From: Bradyrhizobium aeschynomenes
GTDB taxonomy: Bacteria > Pseudomonadota > Alphaproteobacteria > Rhizobiales > Xanthobacteraceae
DNA: 64,000 nucleotides
NCBI RefSeq assembly: GCF_013178945.1
Contig: NZ_JABFDM010000005.1
Coordinates: 310,001 to 374,000, forward strand
Direction of reading: 5' to 3'
In this document: in pieces, positions 55,626 to 62,873 of the stretch
How positions within the stretch are numbered: position 1 is the first letter of the stretch
How the letters are laid out: each line of letters begins with the position of its first letter
Made by a program: the position numbers and the translations under genes
The notes under the pieces: generated by a model
Seen by the model: the letters and a program-made list of their open reading frames with translations, nothing else
What the model was told of the DNA's origin: nothing
Database searches by the model: none

Positions 55626-57251
55626 ATGACCCCGGCGGCAACCCGGTCGGAGCTTCTTCCTTCGTCCCGCAGCGAGCAGCGCGGGCAGCGCGCTGCGACC
55701 GGGCTGCGCGATCTCTTCGCCTTGCTCGGCGATCTCCTGATCGACGGCGGCGACACCCGTCTGGCGCTCGATCGGCCCTGGGGCCGCAACGCCTACGGCT
55801 GCTCGCCAGCGCCCGTGCCGGATCTGGTGTGCTTCGCCTCGAGCACGGCCTCGCCGATCTCGGAGCGTGCTTATGCGCGCGTCGAGCTGGCACGCGAACG
55901 ATTGATGCATGCGGCGATCTCGCTCGGCGTCGACGAGGCGCTCGACCGCCGCACCGAGGAGATGCGCTGCGAATTGCGCGGTCATCTGCGTCTTGCCGAC
56001 GATGTCGACATCGTGTTCTCGCCATCGGGCACCGACGCGCAGCTCCATGCGCTGGCGCTGGTGCGCGCGCTGCTCGGTGAGCACGTCACCAATGTCGTCG
56101 TCGCGAGCGATCAGACCGGCAGCGGCACGGCGGCGAGCGCTCGCGGATGTCATTTCAGCACGCGGACGGCGAACGGCCTTGCGGTGACCAGAGATGCGCC
56201 GATCCACGGCCTCGCGAGCGAGGCGGTGTTCCTGCCGCTGCTCGACGGCGCGTCGATGCGGCCGCGCGGCGATATCGCTCCGGCCGTGCTCGACACGGTC
56301 GAGGCGATCGTCCGCGGCGGCCGCAACGTCCTGCTGCAGGTGATGGACTCCTCCAAGCTCGGCTGGCGCGCGCCGGGACTCGCTTGCCTGGACGAGGTGA
56401 TCAGGCGCTGGCCGGGCCGGGTCCAGATCGTCGTCGACGCCTGCCAGATGCGGCTCGGCCCGGGCCGGCTGCGCTGGCATCTCGACCGCGGCCATCTCGT
56501 GCTGATGTCGGGCTCCAAGTTCTATGGCGGGCCGGCCTTCAGCGGCGCGCTGCTCGTCCCGCGCCGCGTGGCGTCGGCTCTGGGCGAGGGTCACGCGGTC
56601 GCGCCCGGATTGTTCGACTACGTCAATCGCAGCGATTGGCCGCTGGCCTGGACCGATCTGCGGGCTCGCTCGGCGCCGCGCGCCAACATCGGACAATGGC
56701 TGCGCTGGGAAGCCGCGCTCGAGGAGATCGCGGCCTATCAGGCGGTGCCTGCGGCATTCCGCCGGATGGCGATCCGGCAACTCGGAGAGGCGATCGAAAG
56801 CCTGCTGCTGCTGTCGCCGGTGCTGCGCCCGTTCGCTCCCTATGCGAGCGCCGACGAGGACAATGACGAGTTCGGCCGTCCGACGATCTTCCCGTTCGCG
56901 CTTCAACGCGAGGGGCGGCCGCTCGATCTCGGCGAGACGCACGCGGTCTATCATGCCCTCCAATACGATTTCGGCAGCCGCTTCAGCGGTCGGACGGCGG
57001 CCGTTGCCGCGCGTCAGTGCCTGATTGGTCAGCCCGTCCGTATCGAGCGGCCCGGCGAGGCGCCGGCGGCCGCGCTGCGCCTGTGCATCGGCGCGCGCCA
57101 GCTGACGGAGACATGGTGCGACGACGTCACCACCGCGCGCGTCAATCTCGAAGCCGAAATCGACCGCATCGCCGACGTGGTCGCCAAAACGGAGCTGCTC
57201 GTATCGGATCTGGGCAGCCGCGATCTCAGGGACATCCACCATGCCAACTGA
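55626..57251 (+). CDS. Fold-type I PLP-dependent enzyme of unknown reaction
   Basis: A 541-residue PLP enzyme. FSPSGTDAQLHALAL near residue 135 fits the phosphate-binding turn, IVVDACQMR near 273 the Asp that contacts the PLP nitrogen, and MSGSKFYGGPAFSGALL the Schiff-base Lys298. The fold recalls aminotransferase class V, but the family is not one I can name. It overlaps the next gene by 11 bases. Confidence 0.65.
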   Translation: MTPAATRSELLPSSRSEQRGQRAATGLRDLFALLGDLLIDGGDTRLALDRPWGRNAYGCSPAPVPDLVCFASSTASPISERAYARVELARERLMHAAISLGVDEALDRRTEEMRCELRGHLRLADDVDIVFSPSGTDAQLHALALVRALLGEHVTNVVVASDQTGSGTAASARGCHFSTRTANGLAVTRDAPIHGLASEAVFLPLLDGASMRPRGDIAPAVLDTVEAIVRGGRNVLLQVMDSSKLGWRAPGLACLDEVIRRWPGRVQIVVDACQMRLGPGRLRWHLDRGHLVLMSGSKFYGGPAFSGALLVPRRVASALGEGHAVAPGLFDYVNRSDWPLAWTDLRARSAPRANIGQWLRWEAALEEIAAYQAVPAAFRRMAIRQLGEAIESLLLLSPVLRPFAPYASADEDNDEFGRPTIFPFALQREGRPLDLGETHAVYHALQYDFGSRFSGRTAAVAARQCLIGQPVRIERPGEAPAAALRLCIGARQLTETWCDDVTTARVNLEAEIDRIADVVAKTELLVSDLGSRDLRDIHHAN

Positions 57252-58494
57252 TCTGCTCGCTTTGGCCGAAGCCGGCCGCACGGGATGTGCCGAGCGCACC
57301 GGCATGGCGAAGATCGCCAAGGCCGCCTTCGACGGCCAGGATCTCAAGCCGACATGGGCTGCGCTGCTCGGCAAGCTGCTCGACGGCAGCGCCACGCCGG
57401 GCGAAGGGCTCGATCTCGCGCTGATCGCACAGCTGCTGGGCGAGAAATCGTCCGGGCTCGCGATCCAGCACGACGTGCTGCAGTCGCAGCAGCTCTATCG
57501 CGTGGCCGGCAATCACCCGGCGCCGCGGCTGCGCGTGCTCGCGCTCGCGGCGGCAACCGACATGGGCAGCAATACGCCGATCGAGTTCCTGCTCGAGGAC
57601 GCCGACATCGAGCTGGTCCTGCTCTACGTCGTGCCGGGCGCAGAGCTGCCTGCGCCGCTGCCGGCGCATGACGTTGCCATCGTCATCGCCTCCGATTCCG
57701 AGGATTGTCAGCACGCGCTGCATGAGATCGACGCCGTCGCGGCGCGCTGGCCGCGGCCGCTGCTCAACCCGCCGCAGCGGATCTGGCATCTCGACCGCGA
57801 CAAGCTGCATGCGCTGCTCGCCGGCATCGAGGGGCTGACGATCCCGCCGACGGTGCCGGTCGACCGCGAGCGCCTGGTCGCGGTGGCGGACGAGTGCGAA
57901 TGGATCGGCGACGTCGATGGCGCGCTGAGCTTTCCGCTGATTATCCGGCCGCGCGGCTCGCATGCCGGTGTCGGCCTGGAGAAGATCGAGGAGCCGATCG
58001 AGCTGTCGCTCTATCTCGACGAGCGCGACGAGCAGGAGTTCTTTCTCGCGCGCTTCGTCGACTATGCGAGCGAGGACGGCCAGTTCCGCAAGTACCGCAT
58101 CGTGTTCGTCGACGGCGTGGCCTACGCCTGCCACATGGCGATCGCGCGGCGCTGGGACATCTGGTACCTCAATGCCGGCATGGCGGCCAGCGAGGGCAAG
58201 CGCCTGGAAGAGGCGACGTTCATGCAGACTTTCGACATCGGTTTCGGCCGGCGTCATCACAGCGTGCTCGCGGCGATCGCCGAGCGCATCGGTCTGGATT
58301 ATTTCATCATCGACTGCGCCGAGACCAAGGACGGCTCATTGCTGGTGTTCGAGGCCGACAACACGGCGGTCGTGCACAACATGGATTCGCCTGACGTCTT
58401 CCCCTACAAGCCGCCGCAGATGCGGAAGATCTTCGCGGCCTTCGCGGACATGATCGCCAAGCGCGCGGCAGCGGCGGCGGAGCAGGCGGCGTGA
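57241..58494 (+). CDS. ATP-grasp-like ligase
   Basis: A 417-residue protein. The C-terminal half reads as an ATP-grasp domain: LSFPLIIRPRGSHAGVGLEK near 237 supplies the nucleotide-binding Arg/Lys and glycine loop, and LLVFEADNTAVVHNMD near 370 the metal-binding end. The N-terminal 190 residues are of unknown fold. ATP-grasp enzymes join a carboxylate to an amine or thiol through an acyl phosphate. It overlaps both neighbours, so translation is coupled. Confidence 0.65.
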   Translation: MPTDLLALAEAGRTGCAERTGMAKIAKAAFDGQDLKPTWAALLGKLLDGSATPGEGLDLALIAQLLGEKSSGLAIQHDVLQSQQLYRVAGNHPAPRLRVLALAAATDMGSNTPIEFLLEDADIELVLLYVVPGAELPAPLPAHDVAIVIASDSEDCQHALHEIDAVAARWPRPLLNPPQRIWHLDRDKLHALLAGIEGLTIPPTVPVDRERLVAVADECEWIGDVDGALSFPLIIRPRGSHAGVGLEKIEEPIELSLYLDERDEQEFFLARFVDYASEDGQFRKYRIVFVDGVAYACHMAIARRWDIWYLNAGMAASEGKRLEEATFMQTFDIGFGRRHHSVLAAIAERIGLDYFIIDCAETKDGSLLVFEADNTAVVHNMDSPDVFPYKPPQMRKIFAAFADMIAKRAAAAAEQAA

Positions 58495-59999
58495 CCGCGG
58501 AGCTGCGCAGCGACGTCTCGTTGCGGCCGGCCGAGACGCTCGATCCGCAGGACTGGGGTGAGCTGCGCGCGCAAGGTCATCGCATGCTCGATGACATGTT
58601 CGACTACGTCGCCGGGATCCGCGACCGTCCGGTGTGGCAGCCGATGTCACAGCCGACCCGCGAGCGCTTTCGCAGCCGGCTGCCGCACGCGCCGACCGAT
58701 CTCGCCGAGGTGTATCGCGACTTCAGCGAGCTCGTCGTTCCCCACGCCACCGGCAACGTGCATCCCGGCTTCATGGGCTGGGTGCATGGCGGCGGCACGG
58801 TGGTCGGCATGCTCGCCGAAATGCTCGCCGCCGGACTGAATGCCAATCTCGGCGGCCGCGATCATGCGCCGATCGAGATCGAGCGGCAGGTGGTCGACTG
58901 GACGCGGCAGCTGTTCGGCTTTCCGCAAGGCGCCAGCGGCATCTTCGTCACCGGCACCTCGATGGCCAATCTCATGGCGGTGCTGGTGGCTCGCCGCACT
59001 GCGCTCGGCGCATCGGTTCGCACGGCAGGCCTGGGTGAGACCGGCCGGCGCCTGCGCACCTACACCTCGAAAGCCGCGCATGGCTGCATCGCCAAGGCGA
59101 TGGACATCTGCGGCTTCGGCAGCGATGCGCTGCTCGGCATCGACGTCGACGCGGCGCATCGCATCGACGTCGCCGCGCTGCGGGCAGCCATCGCGGCCGA
59201 CCGCGCCGCGGGTCTGAAACCCTTCCTCGTCGTCGCTTCCGCAGGAACCGTCGATATCGGGGCGATCGACGATCTCACGGAGGTGGCCGAGCTGTGCCGC
59301 AGCGAGGGCCTGTGGTTTCACGTCGATGGCGCGTTCGGTGCGCTTGCCATGCTGTCGCCGGAGCTCGCACCAATGCTTGCGGGCATCGAGCGGGCGGATT
59401 CGATCGCGCTCGACTTCCACAAATGGGGGCAGGTGCCCTACGACGCGGGCTTCCTGCTGGTGCGCGACGGCGCCAAGCATCGCGACGCCTTCGCCGCGCC
59501 GGCCGCCTATCTGCGCCGTGAGACGCGGGGCCTTGCAGCCGGCGCGCAATGGCCGTGCGATCTCGGTCCAGATCTGTCGCGCGGCTTCAGGGCGCTGAAG
59601 ACCTGGTTCACGCTGCGCACGTTCGGCACCGACGCGCTCGGCGCCGTGATCGCGCGAAGCTGCGCGCTTGCGCGCCATCTGGAGGCGCGGGTGCGCGCCG
59701 AGCCCGAGCTCGAGCTGCTGGCGCCGGTCAATCTCAACATCGTCTGCTTTCGCTATCGCTGTGAGGATGCCGATGCGCTCAATCGCGAGATCGTGGCAGA
59801 CATCCACGAATCTGGCCTCGCGGCACCCTCGACCACGGTGCTCGACGGCCGGCTGGCGATTCGCGCCGCGATCGTCAATCATCGCACCGATGTGTGCGAC
59901 ATCGAGCAGCTGATTACAGCGGTCCTCACGTTCGGCCGTCAACGGGCGGCCGGCCTGACGCCGTTGATCGAGATCGAAGCGCCGCCGCTGGCGCTCTGA
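58491..59999 (+). CDS. PLP-dependent group II amino acid decarboxylase
   Basis: A 502-residue decarboxylase of the aromatic-L-amino-acid/tyrosine decarboxylase family. ATGNVHPGFMGWVHGGGTVV, FVTGTSMANLMAVLVARR, WFHVDGAFGAL and DFHKWGQVPYDAGFL (Schiff-base Lys311) are in order. It should produce an amine from an amino acid. GTG 58491 overlaps the upstream stop by 4 bases (GTGA). It is the last gene of the cluster. Confidence 0.85.
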   Translation: MTAELRSDVSLRPAETLDPQDWGELRAQGHRMLDDMFDYVAGIRDRPVWQPMSQPTRERFRSRLPHAPTDLAEVYRDFSELVVPHATGNVHPGFMGWVHGGGTVVGMLAEMLAAGLNANLGGRDHAPIEIERQVVDWTRQLFGFPQGASGIFVTGTSMANLMAVLVARRTALGASVRTAGLGETGRRLRTYTSKAAHGCIAKAMDICGFGSDALLGIDVDAAHRIDVAALRAAIAADRAAGLKPFLVVASAGTVDIGAIDDLTEVAELCRSEGLWFHVDGAFGALAMLSPELAPMLAGIERADSIALDFHKWGQVPYDAGFLLVRDGAKHRDAFAAPAAYLRRETRGLAAGAQWPCDLGPDLSRGFRALKTWFTLRTFGTDALGAVIARSCALARHLEARVRAEPELELLAPVNLNIVCFRYRCEDADALNREIVADIHESGLAAPSTTVLDGRLAIRAAIVNHRTDVCDIEQLITAVLTFGRQRAAGLTPLIEIEAPPLAL

Positions 60000-60225
60000 T
60001 CGCAAACGGCCTGTCAGCTTCGCTCCGCTGGTCGACGAGTACCACCGGAGGGATGGCGCCTGCGCGTGTCGAACCGTTTCCAAAGGTGGTTGACGCGTAG
60101 TGAACGACACCCGCTTTTGGTGAATCTGCGAGGCTTTTCAAGGGACGGTTTTACGGGTCGCTGCGACGATCAGACGCGTCGATGCGCCTGTTCTGTTGAT
60201 TGAAGCGAGGCCGCCCCACAACCGC

Positions 60226-60242
60226 TTCAGTGTTTGTTAGCC
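60226..60242 (+). promoter_or_regulatory. Conserved upstream element of flagellin 1
   Basis: TTCA-GTGTTTG-TTAGCC, 106 bases before the flagellin start, has the same half-sites and spacing as the element before flagellin 2. It resembles a CtrA box with one mismatch per half. The rest of the 60000-60347 gap shows no gene; a hairpin lies at 60297. Confidence 0.4.
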
Positions 60243-60296
60243 ACCGCCATTCACCGTGACGCCCGTCGTCCGGGTCGCCAAGTCGAGCTGGACGTC

Positions 60297-60321
60297 ACGC
60301 CGATCTCGAAGGGATCGGCGT
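60297..60321 (+). promoter_or_regulatory. Leader stem-loop of flagellin 1
   Basis: ACGCCGATC pairs perfectly with GATCGGCGT around TCGAAGG, just before the ribosome binding site. A similar stem with different bases is present at the same place in flagellin 2. Confidence 0.6.
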
Positions 60322-60347
60322 CGATTTCACACCAGAAGGGTATGAAA

Positions 60348-61898
60348 ATGTCAGGTATCGTCCTCTCGGCGTCGGTGCGCCAAAATCTGCTTTCGCTGCA
60401 ATCGACAGCTCAACTCCTCGCCACCACGCAGAACAACCTCTCCACGGGCAAGAAGGTCAACTCGGCGCTCGACAATCCGACCAACTTCTTCACCGCCCAG
60501 GGTCTCGACAACCGCGCTTCCGACATCAACAATCTGCTCGACGGCATCGGCAATGGCGTGCAGGTGCTGCAGGCCGCCAACACCGGCATCACCTCCCTGC
60601 AGAAGCTCGTCGACAGCGCCAAGTCGATCGCCAACCAGGTTCTGCAGAGCGCGGTGGGTTACTCCACCAAGTCGAGCGTGACCTCGACGGCTCTGACCGG
60701 CGCGACCGCCACCGACCTGCTCGGCTCCAGCTCGACGGCTGTGACCGGCTCGGCCGTCAACAACGACAACACCTCGAGCGCGGTGGCGATCACCGGCTCG
60801 ACCAAGCTGTCGGGCACGGCGGGCACTGCGTCGAACAACCTCGCCACCGGCATCACCTCGGGTGAGACGCTGGTCGTCAACGGCACCACCTTCACCTTCG
60901 TCACCGGCACGTCCTCGACGGGCACCAGCATCGGCATCGGCGACAGCGTCACCAACCTGCTGTCGGCGATCCAGACCCAGACCGGCGTCACTGCGTCGAT
61001 CACCGCAGGTGCGATCACCCTGACGCCGCCGGCGGCGGGATTGACGCTCTCGGGCAGCAGCGGCACCCTGGCCAAGCTCGGGCTGACTGCCGTCGGCGAC
61101 GGCCTGTCAGGACAGACGTTGACGGTCGGCGCCACAGGAGGAGGCACGGCGACCAGCATCACGTTCGGCCTGGGAACAGGACAGGTCAAGTCGCTGAACG
61201 ATCTCAACGAGAAGCTCGCAGCCAACAACCTGCAAGCCTCGATCGACTCGTCGACCGGCAAGATCACCCTCACCACGACGAACGACGCGGCCTCGGCCAC
61301 GATCGGCACGATCGGCGGCACGTCGGCAGCATCGAGCCAGGCCTTCAACGGTCTGACCGCGGCGGCTCCGGTGGCGGATACGACCGCCCAGACGCAACGG
61401 GCGAACCTGGTCTCGCAGTACAACAACGTGCTGACGCAGATCAACCTGACGGCGAGCGACGCATCGTTCAACGGCGTCAACCTGCTGAACGGCGACACGC
61501 TGAAGCTGACGTTCAACGAGAACGGCAAGTCGACGCTGTCGATCACCGGCGTGACCTTCAACTCGGCGGGTCTTGGGCTCACCACCCTGACCTCGGGCAC
61601 CGACTTCCTCGACAACAACTCGGCGAACAAGGTGATCGGCGTGCTGACGACGGCGAGCTCCACGCTGCGCAACGAGGCCTCCACGCTGGGTTCGAACCTG
61701 TCGGTCGTGCAGGTCCGTCAGGACTTCAACAAGAACCTGATCAACGTGCTGCAGACCGGCTCGTCGAACCTGACCTTGGCCGCCACCAACGAGGAAGCGG
61801 CCAACAGCCAGGCGCTGTCGACCCGCCAGTCGATCGCGGTGTCCGCGCTGTCGCTCGCCAACCAGTCGCAGGCCAGCGTGCTGCAGCTGCTGCGCTGA
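60348..61898 (+). CDS. Flagellin 1
   Basis: A 516-residue filament protein. The N-terminal MSGIVLSASVRQNLLSLQST and LSTGKKVNSALDNPTNFFTA and the C-terminal AANSQALSTRQSIAVSALSL are the D0/D1 helices. The variable centre contains a flagellin-hook module (about 152-247). AAGGG ends 8 bases before ATG 60348; ATG 60342 is too close to it. Nearly identical to flagellin 2, with FlbT between them. Confidence 0.93.
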   Translation: MSGIVLSASVRQNLLSLQSTAQLLATTQNNLSTGKKVNSALDNPTNFFTAQGLDNRASDINNLLDGIGNGVQVLQAANTGITSLQKLVDSAKSIANQVLQSAVGYSTKSSVTSTALTGATATDLLGSSSTAVTGSAVNNDNTSSAVAITGSTKLSGTAGTASNNLATGITSGETLVVNGTTFTFVTGTSSTGTSIGIGDSVTNLLSAIQTQTGVTASITAGAITLTPPAAGLTLSGSSGTLAKLGLTAVGDGLSGQTLTVGATGGGTATSITFGLGTGQVKSLNDLNEKLAANNLQASIDSSTGKITLTTTNDAASATIGTIGGTSAASSQAFNGLTAAAPVADTTAQTQRANLVSQYNNVLTQINLTASDASFNGVNLLNGDTLKLTFNENGKSTLSITGVTFNSAGLGLTTLTSGTDFLDNNSANKVIGVLTTASSTLRNEASTLGSNLSVVQVRQDFNKNLINVLQTGSSNLTLAATNEEAANSQALSTRQSIAVSALSLANQSQASVLQLLR

Positions 61899-61930
61899 TC
61901 CGCAGGCATCGTCATATCGAGATCGAAGGC

Positions 61931-61952
61931 GGCGGGGGAAACCCCGCCGTTT
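61931..61952 (+). terminator. Intrinsic terminator of flagellin 1
   Basis: GGCGGGG and CCCCGCC close on a GAAA tetraloop and are followed by GTTTT. It lies 33 bases past the flagellin stop. Confidence 0.85.
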
Positions 61953-61994
61953 TCGTGTCTGTGGAGCAGGCGTGCCGTTGCGTGTCTTGCGTCC

Positions 61995-62040
61995 ATACGA
62001 AGAGCCCGGCTCCGCAGGCGCGGAACCGGGCTCTTCGTAT
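61995..62040. terminator. 21-base inverted repeat downstream of flbT
   Basis: Arms at 61995-62015 and 62020-62040 match at 20 of 21 positions (outer ATACGAAGAGCCCGG) around AGGC. It ends 17 bases from the flbT stop and probably ends that transcript. Confidence 0.65.
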
Positions 62041-62057
62041 GAGCGCTATCGCCGAGG

Positions 62058-62492
62058 TCAGGCGGCGGAGCTGACCGCCTTGCCGGCCTGCTCGGCCTGT
62101 TCAGCCTCGGCCTGCTCGAGCAGCTTCTTCTCGAAGGCGACCAGCTTCTTGGCTTCCTTCAGCGCCTGATAGAGATCGCCGTTGAGGATGTGGCCGTTGA
62201 TGGCCTCGATGATGGGCCAGGCGCTCGGCACCGTCGTGATGATGTCGCGCAGCAGGTTGAAGTAGGTGCCGTGATCGGCATCCGCGCCGGGCGAGATGTA
62301 CATCAGCTGGACGGCGAGATAGACGAGCTTGGCCGGTGTGTCGGCAGTCTCCGGCGTGAGGATGTCCTTTTCGCGCAGGATCGGGATGTTGTCGCCGTCG
62401 ATCAGCAGCCGTGCCCGCTGGTCGGTGTTGGTGATCACGCACGAGCCGATGATGATGCGCTCATGCGGCTTCAGTTCGACTTTCAGGGCCAT
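62058..62492 (-). CDS. flbT: Flagellin synthesis repressor FlbT
   Basis: A 144-residue protein with the FlbT pattern LKVELKPHERIIIGSCVITN, ILREKDILTPETADTPAKLV and YLAVQLMYISP. In Caulobacter FlbT binds the flagellin mRNA leader and destabilises it until the hook is complete. ATG 62492 has CGGAGGA upstream; the frame is open 21 codons further. Its usual partner gene flaF is not seen in this window. Confidence 0.9.
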   Translation of the reverse strand: MALKVELKPHERIIIGSCVITNTDQRARLLIDGDNIPILREKDILTPETADTPAKLVYLAVQLMYISPGADADHGTYFNLLRDIITTVPSAWPIIEAINGHILNGDLYQALKEAKKLVAFEKKLLEQAEAEQAEQAGKAVSSAA

Positions 62493-62620
62493 TCTCGTCC
62501 TCCGTTGCCGCGATCGGCGCGGTGCCGAATCTGCTTCGGCGAGGCCGGCACTCATGTGCTGCCAGTCTAAATCGCGCGAACAGTCTGCGCGCTCGATCGC
62601 TCGGCGCGCAGCGATCCTTT

Positions 62621-62672
62621 CCGAACATGGTTAATGATCGGTAAATGACCGGCGCGCTTGGTAAATGTTCGG
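62621..62672. promoter_or_regulatory. Repeat cluster between flbT and flagellin 2
   Basis: CCGAACAT (62621-62628) and ATGTTCGG (62665-62672) form an 8-base dyad enclosing GGTTAATG, GGTAAATG and GGTAAATG direct repeats. It may be an operator for flbT or the flagellin. No gene lies in 62493-62873. Confidence 0.4.
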
Positions 62673-62754
62673 TGTTTTCAATGTGATCGCCGGCGTGCTC
62701 CGCGAAGCTCGAGCGCCCGGGCGCGGTCCGAGGCTGCCCCCTGTGGCGGGTGGC

Positions 62755-62771
62755 TTCACCCTTTGTTAGCC
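62755..62771 (+). promoter_or_regulatory. Conserved upstream element of flagellin 2
   Basis: TTCA-CCCTTTG-TTAGCC, 103 bases before the start, the counterpart of the element at 60226. Confidence 0.4.
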
Positions 62772-62824
62772 AGTCCCATTTACCTTAACGCACGTCGCCC
62801 GGTTGCGAAGTCGATCCGGGCACA

Positions 62825-62844
62825 ACCGATCCTGAAGGATCGGT
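62825..62844 (+). promoter_or_regulatory. Leader stem-loop of flagellin 2
   Basis: ACCGATCC pairs perfectly with GGATCGGT around TGAA. Same position as the stem before flagellin 1; the bases flanking the shared CCGATC core differ but pairing is kept. Confidence 0.6.
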
Positions 62845-62873
62845 CGTTTGTTTCACACCAGAAGGGTATGAAA

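Noticed and set aside
54808..59999. The four-gene cluster as a defence system
   Set aside because: None of the proteins resembles a nuclease, sensor or toxin; the setting is flagellar and the enzymes are biosynthetic in type.
60041..60085. A sigma-54 promoter before flagellin 1
   Set aside because: The nearest TGGC sequence (around 60054) has no GC at the required -12 spacing.
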